Assembly: GCF_003576645.1 (NCBI RefSeq)
Contig: NC_044929.1
Coordinates: 7,101,354-7,165,353 of the forward strand
Length of the DNA: 64,000 bases
Reading direction: 5' to 3'
Origin: Ipomoea triloba
Taxonomy: Eukaryota > Streptophyta > Magnoliopsida > Solanales > Convolvulaceae
The position numbers were made by a program, and so were the translations under genes. Shown here one piece after another: positions 8,137 to 19,733 of this stretch (within the stretch, counting starts at the first letter, position 1; each line of letters opens with the position of its first letter). Below the pieces are notes generated by a model. That model was not told the origin of the DNA and did no database searches. It saw only the letters and a list, made by a program, of their open reading frames with translations.

Positions 8137-10581
8137 TTATGCTACAGCTTCACTGTCAGTCATGCTCTCGTGCCTAAAAACGAAATCCGATGGGGGGTTA
8201 TCGACCGAGAGTGTGCCTTCGAGCACCTTAAGCACTTCGCTGATTGAAGGCCTAAGAAAGGGTTGAGTCTGCATGCACCAGAACGCGATCCTAACTACTC
8301 TTTCTAGGGCTTTCATATCCTCGCTCCCCACTACGGGTGTTCCTTTTTGGGACAATTCGTCGAGGATTTCTTGTGGACTTTCCATCAAAACTTCTCGCTG
8401 GCTTGTCACGATTTGTAATAGCATTTCACCTAACATGTGTATATCCCTCTCTGATGGTGACTCTGAAGAGGAAGCTGATTCCTTCGACATTAAAGTTTGA
8501 AGTCCAAAATCTGTGAGCTTGACGGAGAAATTCTCACTGAGCAAAACGTTCTCGAGCTTCAGGTTCCCGTGGGGTATGCACTGTGGACACTCTAAATGCA
8601 AATATGCGAGGGCACGCGCCACTTCAAGAGCAATATTAAGCCTTTGATGCCATGACCATTTAGTGTGGTCCTTGTTTAAGTCCAAGAGCCACTTATCGAG
8701 AGAGCCATTTGGGACAAACTCGTAGATTAGAAGCTTGTGTTCGGGTTCATAGCAGAATCCTCTCAAGGACGCGAGATTCCTGTGGTGCATAGAGCCCAAT
8801 GTAGAAACCGCAAGGCGGAACTCCTTCTCGGGCACAACTGTTTCGCTCAGTATTTTAGCAACAACGGGTATTCGATTCGGGAGGGTGCCCTTAAAGACAG
8901 AAGGACCAAGCTGAACAGCAAACTCATCTGTTAGCTCCTTAATCTCCTCAAACGTTATCCGGACAACAGCAGTGCAATGTGGGTTCATATGACCATCTTT
9001 CCCGAATGGAACCCTTAATCGAGTCTTGAATTTTTGTCTCTTAAACATAACCCATAAGGCTAGGCCTTCCACGCCCAAAACAATCGAGACTGTCATTAAT
9101 ACTATAATCGCTACTCCCTCGATTAATCCCTTCCTGCTTTCTCCGTCTGCAAGTCTATTAGATGGCAACGAAACTAATTCCCCGTTGTAGTGGTGATTAT
9201 TAGCAGCACGAGCAGCAACAGCAAGTGGAACCTGACAGACCTTTAAGAAAGAAACCGAAGGGACAGAGGGATTATTGTACCCGCTAATAAAACTGGTTCG
9301 TTTGATAGTGCAGACACCAGACCCGTCGTTCTTCGAAGTTGCAGCGACGCAAGAAGTGTCGTTTGTGCAGTACTCTTTGCAAGCCTCCTCACTCAAAACC
9401 ATAGTAACATCGAGCGGAGGATAAAGACCATAAAGAACCGTTTGCTTCATTACCATCATACTAGTATGCAGTCTGCAATTCCCCAAATCAACCATTTTCT
9501 TGCACCCCGAGCTACCCAAATCCACAGCAGAAGCGCTCGTTCCAGAATCTAAAGAATCGGTATACAGGCAATTACAAGTAGGGCCTGAGGTATTATACCC
9601 GCATATACCATATAGTCCACACGAGCCAAACACATTACACTGGTTAACCACCGCCTGCCATCCTACTCTCCATGATCGAACTTCATCGTTCCATGAGTAT
9701 ATCCGCAAATTCCCATCTTGATCAATCCTAAGATGCCTTAAAGTCACAGAAGGATCTCCAAAATCCTTACTTGTGACAGACCACACAGCCTCGCTGCTAT
9801 CCTCGTACAGTCCAAGAACACCATTAGGCTCGAACCTCGCTTCCTCGACGCTAGCAGAGGAACCGAAATGGCTCCTCCAATAGGTCACATTGTGTTCCCA
9901 GACAAGTGCGAGCTCCCCAGTTCGCCTAATCTCCAAACTATAGTAGCTCGAAACCGACAGGGTTGAAGGGGCTCTAAGGTTTTGAGGGAAATGGAGAGAC
10001 TGCCCAGGAAGTAAGGTGTTAATTGGACTACTAAAGCTTTCCCAAACAACTTTATTATCATCATCCAAAAGCACCAAGTTACCACTATCCAAAAGACTTG
10101 CTTTTTGGACACCCAAAGTAGAGGAATTACTGCTCCAAACTACAATTCCACTATGATTCTCAATCAGCTCTAGCCTTCCATCCATGGCAAGCCTAAATGT
10201 GGAATTTCCAGAAACCCTAACACCCCCACCAACAGTCCAGACAGGTACATTAACATCTTCTAGATCTCCTAAATTATACCTAACCCCAACAACAAACCCA
10301 TCAACATCATAACCACCATACTTCTCCAAGAACCCAAATGCAAAAACCCCATTTTTAGATACCCAATTCTTGGTTCTATCAAACCCAGAGATTTCAAAAC
10401 CAAGAGGAACTGACACCATACTGAAATCATCATCATTATCACCACAATATCCCAAAAATGCAGAGGAAAGTACAACTATAACAGCTAAAACATAACCAAA
10501 ATTTCCAAAAGAACAGAGCATTCTGCATCTCTTACCTAGAAAATTCTTGATGGGTACCTCAGAAACCGAAACCCCATTCAT
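8137..10581 (-). CDS. G-type lectin S-receptor-like (pseudo)kinase, SD3-1 type
   Basis: Single-exon gene, 814 residues from the first ATG (10581); the open frame extends upstream only to a TTG. A hydrophobic signal segment lies at about residues 21-46. Next come a B-lectin (mannose-binding-like) domain (about 55-195), an S-locus/EGF-like cysteine block (about 313-338), a PAN-like domain (about 360-449), a transmembrane helix (about 486-512) and a kinase domain (about 545-795). This is the architecture of Arabidopsis SD3-1 (At2g41890). The ATP-anchoring lysine is present (VVAK, K576) and DFG is kept (691-693). The catalytic HRD is replaced by HGN (671-673), the glycine loop is degenerate (LGPSVFKG) and no APE motif follows. 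It is probably a plasma-membrane receptor that signals as a scaffold or allosteric pseudokinase. Ligand and partners are unknown. An alternative start at residue 21 would give a shorter signal peptide. Confidence 0.88.
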   Translation of the reverse strand: MNGVSVSEVPIKNFLGKRCRMLCSFGNFGYVLAVIVVLSSAFLGYCGDNDDDFSMVSVPLGFEISGFDRTKNWVSKNGVFAFGFLEKYGGYDVDGFVVGVRYNLGDLEDVNVPVWTVGGGVRVSGNSTFRLAMDGRLELIENHSGIVVWSSNSSTLGVQKASLLDSGNLVLLDDDNKVVWESFSSPINTLLPGQSLHFPQNLRAPSTLSVSSYYSLEIRRTGELALVWEHNVTYWRSHFGSSASVEEARFEPNGVLGLYEDSSEAVWSVTSKDFGDPSVTLRHLRIDQDGNLRIYSWNDEVRSWRVGWQAVVNQCNVFGSCGLYGICGYNTSGPTCNCLYTDSLDSGTSASAVDLGSSGCKKMVDLGNCRLHTSMMVMKQTVLYGLYPPLDVTMVLSEEACKEYCTNDTSCVAATSKNDGSGVCTIKRTSFISGYNNPSVPSVSFLKVCQVPLAVAARAANNHHYNGELVSLPSNRLADGESRKGLIEGVAIIVLMTVSIVLGVEGLALWVMFKRQKFKTRLRVPFGKDGHMNPHCTAVVRITFEEIKELTDEFAVQLGPSVFKGTLPNRIPVVAKILSETVVPEKEFRLAVSTLGSMHHRNLASLRGFCYEPEHKLLIYEFVPNGSLDKWLLDLNKDHTKWSWHQRLNIALEVARALAYLHLECPQCIPHGNLKLENVLLSENFSVKLTDFGLQTLMSKESASSSESPSERDIHMLGEMLLQIVTSQREVLMESPQEILDELSQKGTPVVGSEDMKALERVVRIAFWCMQTQPFLRPSISEVLKVLEGTLSVDNPPSDFVFRHESMTDSEAVA

Positions 10582-11519
10582 TTTAGCTCCAAGAAAGATG
10601 TGGGAAATTGTGGGTATTTTCAACAAAAAGCTTACATTTTGAAAAAGATGAGGCAAAATTAAAAACTGAGGCGGATATCAAGTGAAGGGTGGAAGAACAC
10701 ACAGTGTGTTTTAAGGGTGGGGGTTTAGTAATCAGTATCACTTTTCATGGGGTGAGAGAAAAGGGGGGTAAAGGTGAGATCTTTACAAAAGGGAAAGAAA
10801 CAAAGATTCAAATACTTTTTGAGGAAACCAAGATTCTCATAGGCCATAGTTTAGATTACTTTTCTTCCACTAAGCATACTTTTAAATAAGTGAATTAGTT
10901 TTAGTGCACAAAGCTCAGTGGGAGGTTTTTGCAGTGTCTTTAGGTGACATTCAAGACTCCTAGTTGTGTAAGCCTGGTGTTCATTAGTTTTTGTATATTG
11001 CTCTTTGTTTGTATTCATAGGAGTAATGATGGATGCATCCACACATGTTGGCATGAGTGAGATTGGGGTCCATTGCTTCAACTTGACCCTATTTTGTCAC
11101 TTTCATTAGCTGCAGCACCAAAGGGTTCTGTGGTCAAGAATTCATAAATTCAAGCTTCTGATGATATAAATTCCTCCAGTTTTTTTTTTTCAAAATGAAA
11201 TATAATAATTGGAAAAAATAAACACCAAAATATGGTAGTGTGGGAAGGTATGAATGTGTTTCAGTATATTGGATACAAGTATGCAGCCTTACCTCATCAT
11301 CATACAGAAATAGGTCATACAAAAGAGGATGGGGAAATGTATGGGCAAGTTGTAATGCTAACAGTCAAATCTACCACATTAAATGGCAAAAGAAAAAGAA
11401 AAAATTACGGTGTCAGGAAAATGGCTTTGGTCCCGCCACCACCTAGGGGTGGGCGTTTCGTTATTATATTATGTTTTTTTTTAGTTTCTGTTTGTTCGAT
11501 TTTTTTTAAAAAAATGAAA
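10582..11519. other. 5' flank of the receptor-kinase gene, no other gene
   Basis: The first few hundred bases upstream of 10581 must hold the leader and promoter of the minus-strand kinase gene. I see no convincing TATA box. Beyond about 11000 the sequence is ordinary intergenic DNA with short chance frames. Confidence 0.4.
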
Positions 11520-12268
11520 GGGAAAATGGTACTTTTTTTTGCTAAGTTATATGTATATAGTATTTTTCCTTTCTAAGTTACTAAAGTGTTCCCCTGTGAT
11601 GTTAAATTGATATTTTTGTTCTTAAAAATAATTATTTCATTTATTTTTTTCTCCAATAAATTTATATGTATGGATGACTTCGGTTCGAACCTAACCAAAA
11701 TATGTATGGATGACCATGATTCGGTTCGAACATAACCGGACACTATAGCAATCATACCGAACCGAAAAAAATAAAATAAAATAATTGTTGAACCGTGAAT
11801 CGGAACTGAACCGCAATCATATGTAGTAAAAATGATCAAGCACTTATTTTGATAAATCAGTTCGGTTTGATTCCAATTTCGATTTTGAACCGCCAATTCA
11901 AAATTTATTTATTTATTTATTTATTTGAATTATATTTCTTATTTTAAAAATAATCTAAATTCAAGAATTATTTTTTTTTATTTTTTGTTTGGGTTATGAA
12001 TCGTAATTGTAACCATCTATACTATTTAGGTTCAATTGCTACAGTGTCCTATTAGGTTCGAATAAAATCGTGGTCTTCCATACATATTAGTAATAATTAG
12101 TTGGAGAAGAAAAATTAATGAAATAGTTAAGGGCAAAAATGTCAATTTAACATTACATGGGAAAAACCGCCACTTTTAAAATAAATGAAGGAAAAAACCA
12201 CCACTTTAATAACTCAGGGGAAAACTGTTATATGCACATAACTCAGGGAGAAAAAATGTCATTTTCCC
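11520..12268. mobile_element. MULE-like foldback element with nested CGGTTCGGTTT repeats
   Basis: The left arm (about 11520-11675, starting GGAAAATGGTACTTTTT) and right arm (about 12075-12268, ending TGTCATTTTCCC) are inverted complements over about 150 bp with indels. Both include the TTAAATTGAYATTTTTG block. Flanks AAAATGAAA and AAAATAAAA resemble a 9 bp target-site duplication with one mismatch. Between the arms and on both sides lie GGTTCGGTT / AACCGAACC motifs of a second, older element family. Confidence 0.55.
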
Positions 12269-13737
12269 AAAATAAAATCATTCGGTTTAACATTTTGATT
12301 TTGGTTCGGTTTGAAAAGGTTTGGTTTTGATTCGGATTGGTTCGATTCAGTATTTGGTTTGGTTTAGGAACTTCAATTCCCATAATTTCCTAGTGTTCTA
12401 GCACAAATAATTAATCAATTATTTATTTCTACTAATAATTTATGATTAAAAATTCATTCTGCATTCATTAAGTTCAATCAAACCCATTTAATGAGATTAT
12501 AACATCTTTTAAAAAAATTTGGAGAACCTAGATGGACCATATTTTTTTATTTTTTTTATTTTGAAAACAGATGGACCATACTATTTATTTATATAGTCTA
12601 GCAAACTTTTTTGTTCAAATCCAAATCAACCAGCAAAATCAGAAATAATTGCAATAGAATGGAAAAGGAAAACACTCAAATGAATAACACATGACCATCA
12701 CCATGAACAACAGTCTTCCACTTCCATATGTAATATTTTTTACTTCGAGTGTCATAAAATGGTCATACAAATTGACTTCATACATCAATTCTCAAACTCA
12801 CAATAAAGTCACATTTCAAAGACAATGTTGAACCCCTAAATTTTACTCAGGGGAAAGACTCATATACATATGCAAGCATATAAACTTAGATGAGGCTTGT
12901 TTGATTGTAAATTTGTAGGCGGAAAGAGTACCAGAGCGGACGAGTGGCGTTCGTCTGCAATTAGGAATTTAGTAATTAAGGATTTGAATTTACTTCATTA
13001 TAATAATAATAATCATCATCATCATCATATTTTTACTTTAAAAAAAAAACAATATTCAATTTTTTACTAAACCGTTCGGTATACAAGAATCCATTATCGT
13101 TAGGTTATTTGGTATATTACAGAACCGAACTAGTTTGGTTTGGTTTAGTTTGATTCAGTTTAGTTCATAAAAACGAACCGAATTGTCCGTATTTGGGAAT
13201 GGAAATGTTGTACCTAGTAGGGGCGGCGATGGGCTTGGTTTCACTTGTGGCAATTCCTAGTAGATATTGAGATCAATCGTTATACCATAAACCATGGTTT
13301 ACCCATTTTAAAACAATATTTAAATTATGTATTTGCAGTTAACATAATTAAGTTAATAAATAATATGTTTACGCAATTAACATATTATGTATTTGTAGTT
13401 AATAAATTTAGGTATATAATTTGTTAATGACAAATAGGTACATAATAGGTTAATATCAAACAATAATTTAAATTATGTATTTACATTTAACCTAATTAAG
13501 TTAATAAATATGTTTTTTATTTTGTACAAATAAAATTAATATATAAAAATATATCAATAAAATAGCTCATCTTTCAAATGACAACAATATTGATATTTTT
13601 ATTTTAATGTTTTAAATTAACGTACGATTATAATAAGTCACTACGCCATGTTTATTTTCAATATATTAAAGGTTAATTTTCACAATTGTATGCAACTATA
13701 TTATAATTGTAGATCTCAAATACATTCATTAGTGAAA
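12269..13737. other. Repeat-rich intergenic sequence without a gene
   Basis: CGGTTCGGTTT / GAACCGAAC motif blocks recur at about 12280-12360 and 13065-13190. The rest is AT-rich with short direct repeats (the AATTATGTATTTRCAGTTAA motif at about 13320-13500). No coding frame is supported. Confidence 0.4.
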
Positions 13738-14121
13738 GAGTTAATATCTAATTTAGTCATCGACTATAATGATTTTTCTCAATTTAGTCCTAAATGTCTT
13801 TTGTACTTAATTAGGTCATTGACTTTGATGATTTTACCCAATTGAGTCCTTTGTTAAGATAGTTTGACAATTTCACCTCTATTCATACCAATTTAGTCCT
13901 TGACTTTAGTAGTTTTATCCAAGTTAATCTTCGACTATAGTGGTTTTATCCAGTTTAGTCATCGACTATAGTGATTTTTCTAAATATAGTTCTTGATTCT
14001 AACAACTGATGACCCAATTAGGTAAAATCATCAAAGTTGAGGGTCTAATTAAACACAAAAGACGTTTAAGACTAAATCGAGAATAACCACTATAATCGAT
14101 TACTAAATTAGGTATTAACTC
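13738..14121. mobile_element. MULE-like foldback MITE with 10 bp target-site duplication
   Basis: The left end GAGTTAATATCTAATTTAG is the inverted complement of the right end, which finishes CTAAATTAGGTATTAACTC. Flanking direct repeats ATTAGTGAAA (13728-13737) and ATTAATGAAA (14122-14131) differ at one base. The arms carry the AGTCATYGACTATA motif repeated several times. Non-coding. Confidence 0.75.
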
Positions 14122-14543
14122 ATTAATGAAACATTGTAGGTTCATTTTCACAATATTAATGGTTTATTTTTACAATACTGAATATGCATCTTTACAATAA
14201 TAATGCAACTAAAATATAATACAAATGAACCTATAATAGGTTCATTAAGAAAATACTAGAATTTCATTTTCACAATACAGAATGTTCTTTTTATCAATAT
14301 TGCAAATCCATCAATAAACTATATATTAAGATTCAAAATATATTAATATGAGTATCATTCAAAAGAAATCAATATGATATTTTTAATAATATATTTTGTA
14401 ACATTGGTTTTATTTATACCAAACAAAAAAATGTGTAAATGATAGTATATGCATGTCATTTTAATGAAACTATAGTATTATAATAATGAAAAATAGTCAA
14501 TGATACTTTATAATAAACCTACATTATTATTATAATAAGAGTC

Positions 14544-15100
14544 TACTTGTGTGAGACCGTCTCATGGATCTTAATTGTGAGACGAATCGAATCTATAATA
14601 ATTATTTGTTACTTATGATAAAAATCATAATACTTATTACATAAAATTTAATTACCAATTTAAAATAAATGAAGTGTTACTTATAATATATATTGTACTA
14701 ATATTTATATGTGAAATTGTGATACTATTTAGGGCAGAATGATTGTTACTAATGATAAATATTGTAATACTTATAATTGAAATTGTGATATTTACAAAGT
14801 GTAATTATAATGTAAATATTGTAATATTTATATGTGAAATGTTATTTATGAAAGATATTGTAACACTTACTGTAGAAAATTTAATATCAATTTGAATTAA
14901 AAATAAATCATTACTTATGATAAATATTATAATACTTATATGTGAAATTTTGATATTACTATTTAAGGTAAATTTGATTGTTACTAACGATAAATATTGT
15001 AATAGTTATAATTAAAATTGTGATACTTACATACACCGTTATTTACAACTTGACCCATCCTACGAACAATGATTCGTAAAATGGATCTCATATACAAATT
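14544..15100. mobile_element. MITE with ACTTGTGTGAGACC termini, copy 2
   Basis: Starts ACTTGTGTGAGACCGTCTCA and ends in a degenerate inverted form around 15060-15100 (ATGGATCTCATATACAAATT). The interior is several AT-rich repeats with the core GATAAATATTGTAATACTTA. Same family as 2131-2427. Confidence 0.55.
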
Positions 15101-15149
15101 TTTGTGTTATAATAATTAACCGTGGTCCGATGATATCTAAAGTTTATAA

Positions 15150-16400
15150 AGCTAGGTATTATCCGGACTCATCTTTCATGGAAGCCAAGGTGGGGCCAAT
15201 CCATCTTTCATTTGGAGTAGCATGGTTGCAACCCATGACATCACCCGAAAACACACGAGGTGGAGGATAGGAAATGGTAACCAAGTGCATATTTGGGGGG
15301 ATATATAATTGGTTGTCGGATAACTCAAATTCAAAGGTGGAGTCTTACCCTTTCCCCCTCAAGGAGAATTCTATAGTATCAAATCTCATTGATCCCTCCA
15401 CCCTTCGTTGGAATGAAGATACAATCAAAAGCATGTTCAACCACAGAGATGTTGATCTTATTATGATGATCTCATTACCTAGTCATTATGTTCTTGATAA
15501 GATCACTTGGGATTCGGAGGAAGATGGACTCTCAGTCAAGAGTTGTTACAGCCTACAAGGTAATCACTAGCGAGATACAACAAGAGGACATTCAACAATG
15601 AAGTAGTATATGGCAATGCTAAGGTTAAAACTTTCATATGGCAAGCGTGTACCTCGTGTCTCCCAACAAAAGACAACTTGACAAAGCGTAATATGTACAT
15701 AAATGGTAGAGAATCCATTTAACACTTTCTTTTTAACTATGATTTTGCTAGAGCCTGATGGAACCAACTGAGACTTCAAATCCTAAATGGAAGTCATGAC
15801 AATTTCCACACAGTAATTAGCATACTGACAGATTCGTTATCTAGCCATCAAATGTGTACTCTTTACATGGTGTGTTTAAACATTTAGACTCAGTGAGGAG
15901 CATAGTGATTAAAGCACGGATGTATTACTCATATTCGAAGGAAGCTACAGCCGAAGGTGAGAAAGTTTCATGACATGTTGCAGTAGAGGATTAGGCTAAA
16001 TTGCACAACGATTTCTTAAAATTAAATGTTGATGCGGTAATAGATCGACAAATAAAGAGATTGTATGGGCTTTGGGTGCTTGCTAAGGAATGACCTCAAA
16101 TAGTTTATATGAGTTAAAGTATTATAATGGGAAGGTCTCTACAATTCAAGTGAAGTAAGGTTGTTGCAATTAGGGACTAGGGAGTCCCTTAGCTGGCTTA
16201 AACCTTTCAATACAGACAAAGGGAGACTCTTCCTTTCACTTAATATTGTATGACAAAAAAAACTTGATGAGCATGTTTACTAATAGTAGTTTAGTTTTCA
16301 CTAAGCAATCTGTCAATCAGGCAGCACATATGTTAGCTAGGCAATCTGTTTCAGTGTTTGATTGCTTGAAGTAGTTTTCGAATCTTCCCCTATGTAATGT
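15150..16400 (+). pseudogene. Decayed non-LTR retrotransposon (LINE), 3' region of ORF2
   Basis: Broken frames still read as the region downstream of a plant LINE reverse transcriptase. They include an RIGNGNQVHIWGD block (about 15255-15300) and a run ending DGLSVKSCYSLQ (15274-15560). A zf-RVT-like segment near 15620-15690 reads KTFIWQACTSCLPTKDNLTKR. Traces of an RNase H-like tail follow (KLNVDA near 16020; NQAAHMLARQSV near 16310). Frameshifts and stops interrupt it throughout, so it is an old inactive copy. Confidence 0.7.
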
Positions 16401-16427
16401 TTTGTCTTCGTACTTAAATTAATATTA

Positions 16428-16815
16428 AGGAAAATGGTCAAATAGGCTCTCGAACATTTCATAAAAAGTCAATTAAGCCCACTAACTTTTAAAAAGTACA
16501 ATTAAACCCTCAAACAAGTCATATCGAAGCAATGAAACCCAAAAATCGATAATTGACCTGTTATCACCGGTCATTTGCATTTTCCGGCCACCTGCGTCAA
16601 TTTTCGACGACGACCGAATCGTCGTTGGTCGCCATTTTCGACGAAAAGGTCGCCTTCTCCCCAGAGATCGCGACCGTTTCTAGTCGCCTTCTCTGGCGAA
16701 GGCGACCTTTTCGCCGGAAATGGCGACCGGCGACGATTCGCTTTGACATGTTTGAAGGTTTTTTTGTGAAATTAATTGACTTTTTATGAAATGTTCGAAG
16801 GCAACCATTTTTCCC
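16428..16815. mobile_element. MULE-like foldback element directly upstream of the SOSS-B gene
   Basis: The left end AGGAAAATGGTCAAATAGGC and the right end (ATGTTCGAAGGCAACC, ATTTTTCCC) are inverted complements. A perfect 9 bp direct repeat TTAATATTA flanks the element (16419-16427 and 16816-16824), the Mutator-type target-site duplication. The interior is GC-rich with GGCGACC / GGTCGCC inverted motifs. Short frames inside are produced by these repeats and are not genes. Confidence 0.82.
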
Positions 16816-16879
16816 TTAATATTATTATCTTTTTTAAAAAAAACACTTCGAATGATGATATGAGATATCTCACTCCGCC

Positions 16880-17338
16880 ACACTGCCACAGTGAAATTTA
16901 GCGGCGGACCCGGCGGTAGAATACTGAGCTCTTCTCCGCCACTCCGGACTTCTCCGACGCTCCGCCGCCAGCTCCAACTTTCTCCGCCGGTGAGTTCTCT
17001 TTTCTTATGTGGGTGCATAGTTTTATTAAGACAAATTGAAAAATCATTGCTTCCTTTTAAAATTGATACGACCCAAACGCACCCTTTTCCTTACCATCTG
17101 ACTTCTCTTCTGCCGCCTTCTTCAGTTCGATCATCGTGCGTCGTACGCTCCTCTCTCCTCCGTCGCTCAGTACCTGCCGCTTGCCGCCGCATTTCTCTCC
17201 ATCCATATCTTCGTACCACACCTTATCGCCTCAACAGCGAGTATCGAACTTCACCTCTTCTTCATAATCGCGAAGCCTAGGGTTTTCTGTCTGCTTCCCA
17301 CACATTCATGTTCTGACTGCTTTCCAAGAACTTCGAGG
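16880..17338 (+). promoter_or_regulatory. Probable promoter and non-coding first exon of the SOSS-B-like gene
   Basis: A pyrimidine- and CG-rich stretch typical of plant 5' leaders ends at CTTCGAG followed by GT (17339), a plausible splice donor. The matching acceptor TTGGTTGCAG ends at 18347, 27 bp before the ATG. The transcription start is not resolved. A frame across 16891-17280 is low-complexity Ser/Pro/Arg-rich and matches no family I know, so I treat it as leader. Confidence 0.5.
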
Positions 17339-18347
17339 TTTGATTCCTTGCTTGATTTTTCCTATTTTCATTGTTTTATTTCGTATAACGGAAAAAACAA
17401 TACTCCTTTACTTGTCTTTTTTTGTTTTTCCCCTTCAAAATAATTGATTAAGGTAATCTTTGCTTTTTAATGACAAGTTTCTTACATTCATATTTTGCAT
17501 CGTGTAAAGAAAAAAAAATTTATGTTTATTTTCTAGCTGTCAGTTGAATTTGAATGCTAAGTCAGTTAAATTAGCTTCACGAATTTAATAAAATACGTAC
17601 CAAAAAATTTCCTTTGTTTCTATTATTCTTTCATTATATACGGAGTACATGCTATCCTGGGAGAAAATCTTGATTATCATTTTTTTGTTGTGCCCAAACA
17701 CTCCTGTTTTAGCTTTGAATTTATGTCTTTCTTGTTGAGTTGAGTAAGTATAAGCTGCAAACTGTTAATATTTCATTTGCGGAACAAATTTTTGAAATAG
17801 ATAGAATTTAATGTAATGATCTGAATTCAAATCTTTTCACAAAAAGAGGAGGGGGGTCATTTAGCCCCCTGGAGGGGAGGTGATTGAGCTCAAAGCCTCA
17901 AATAGTGGAGATTGATGGTTGTGGGGATTGGGGAACTTGTGAATAAAGAGAATTTAATATTTGCGTATGGAGTACTATGCTTGGGATTAGTTAGGGGACA
18001 CTGGGTTTCCGTTAAATTTGGTGTTCTCCCCTAGAGGATTCCTCTTTTGTTATTGGCTGTTTGGCTTTGCCTAGTTGCCTCTGATTCCGGTCCTTAGTAC
18101 AAGAATGTTCTGGCTCTAATATTATATTGCACTTTTGAATTGAGTTCACCGAGCTTGGATACATCACTTTCAAGAGAAAATAGAAAATAGAAAACAAACA
18201 GCGCTCAAAAACTTAAAAGGAAACTCAAAGTCATGGTTTGGATTTCTGTATATTAATTACTTTTTTCCTTTATTTAATTAACTTCTACATGCCTATCAAA
18301 ATAATAAAGTAAATACTTGAAAAGAATTTTGAAATTATTGGTTGCAG
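17339..18347 (+). other. Putative 5'UTR intron of the SOSS-B-like gene
   Basis: AT- and T-rich sequence bounded by GT at 17339 and a good pyrimidine-AG acceptor at 18347. No coding frame is supported inside it. Confidence 0.5.
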
Positions 18348-18374
18348 AAAATTACTGCCTCATAGTGCTAAAGG

Positions 18375-18782
18375 ATGCAATTTTTGAAAGACATTGTACC
18401 AGCTGCATTGAACAATATAAACACAAAATTCATAGTTTTAGACAAAGGAAGAGTAGATGCACAACAAAAGACATGCTTGGCATTAGTGGCTGATGAGACT
18501 GCAGCTGTTCATTTTCAGATGTGGGGTGATGAGTGTGATCAATTTGAGCCTGGTGATATTATTACTCTGTCAAGTGGCATATTCTCTTACAACCGCAATG
18601 CTCTTGTATTGAGGGCTGGCAAGAGAGGTAAGGCGGAAAAGGTGGGAGAGTTTACCATGGCCTTTCTGGAGACACCAAACATGAGTGAGATTCGTTGGGT
18701 CCCTGATCCCAATAACTCCAAGATATATGTGCAAGATGCTGTTATTTCTCCCTATTCACGAATTTTCCCACCTACACGTTGA
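18375..18782 (+). CDS. SOSS-B/hSSB1-like OB-fold single-stranded DNA-binding protein
   Basis: A 135-residue protein that is one complete OB fold. It begins FLKDIVPAALNNINTKFIVL, continues with the LDKGRV strand and an AVHFQMWGDE strand, then an FEPGDIITLSSG strand and a GKAEKVGEFTMAF-ETPNMSE end. This is the pattern of metazoan SOSS-B1/B2 (NABP) and their plant homologues. The family binds single-stranded DNA and acts in DNA-damage signalling and homologous recombination in the nucleus. The C-terminal proline-rich tail of animal SSB1 is absent, so this form is short. The ATG is the first in the exon after the acceptor at 18347. The coding region has no intron. A same-strand gene for a plastid protein follows about 950 bp downstream. 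Confidence 0.88.
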   Translation: MQFLKDIVPAALNNINTKFIVLDKGRVDAQQKTCLALVADETAAVHFQMWGDECDQFEPGDIITLSSGIFSYNRNALVLRAGKRGKAEKVGEFTMAFLETPNMSEIRWVPDPNNSKIYVQDAVISPYSRIFPPTR

Positions 18783-19721
18783 TAGTCGAGAGCTCTTCGT
18801 GGGCTTTATTTGTGTCTGCAATCATTTCACTGAAAGGAGATTCCAGAATTAGTTATCTTTTGAACTCAATGGTTTGCTTTTTAGAATTAGCTTGTTACTC
18901 TTTTAAGAGTTTGTAAAAGCACGTCTTTTTTGCATTTTACAAAAGCTAGTGATGATTATCATGATATGTGAGAACATTTACAAGTCGTTAAGATTTGTGA
19001 ATATGCTTGGCCAATTCTAGGTCTGGGAATCAACTTTTATTTGCATAATCATATTTGTTAGGAAAGAGGAACAAAATTGAAGGGGGATGCTAATACAATG
19101 GCATTCAGAATTTAATTTGCTTGGCAAGCTTGAAGCCACCTGACTGCTTCATTTAGAATTCTGACATAACCAAGCAAAATTCTTAGTTGCACCACTGATT
19201 TAGGCAACTTGTGCTAACCATCAATACTCTCCAAGTTGCAGCTGATATTCTTCGATTTGTGGCACTATATTGATTTGTAGTTGGAGCCAGTTTGCAATCA
19301 TGGTGGGAAAATCTCAAAAACTGAAAAACTATGTAATTTTCTTTTTCCAGAATTTTGAATGTTTAGAACTGAAGCAGATGTTTGGGTGTAAAACTTCCTT
19401 TGCCTAACATTCTACTCTATACTGTAATCTGTCACATTGCATGCATCATTTAGTGCTAGTATTGATATCCTTCACCTCAGTGGATAGCTAAGTTTTTGCA
19501 TTTGAATATGATATCAATGGTTTCACTTTGCTTTGAGCTGAAGCTCTCTCTCTTATTTTTATTTGGAAGGGAATTTTAGTTCCTTTGCTTTTAAGTTTAA
19601 GTATGTTCATATGCCAGACAATTATCTAGGAATTATAGTATAGTGGCACCAAAAAAAAAAAAAAAAGTACCACTGTCAGTAGTTCTGAGCCTGAGTTAAC
19701 TCTAAAAAGTTATGTCTGCAG
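18783..19721 (+). other. 3' UTR of the SOSS-B gene and 5' leader or intron of the Ycf20-like gene
   Basis: No coding frame. A pyrimidine-AG acceptor ends at 19721, 12 bp before the next ATG, so the downstream gene must have at least one non-coding exon in this interval or farther upstream. I cannot place that exon. A poly-A tract lies at about 19650-19667. A shared or read-through transcript with the SOSS-B gene cannot be excluded. Confidence 0.45.
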
Positions 19722-19733
19722 GTTACTTCCAGT

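Noticed and set aside
10582..10656. Upstream extension of the receptor-kinase frame
   Set aside because: The codon at the upper end is TTG on the minus strand. The first ATG is at 10581, and a plant gene would not be expected to start at TTG.
16553..17018. Proteins in the GC-rich core upstream of the SOSS-B gene
   Set aside because: They arise from GGCGACC inverted repeats of the MULE-like element and from the pyrimidine-rich leader.
16891..17280. A 129-residue protein in the SOSS-B leader
   Set aside because: Ser/Pro/Arg-rich low complexity without domain pattern, sited in a typical leader ending at a splice donor.
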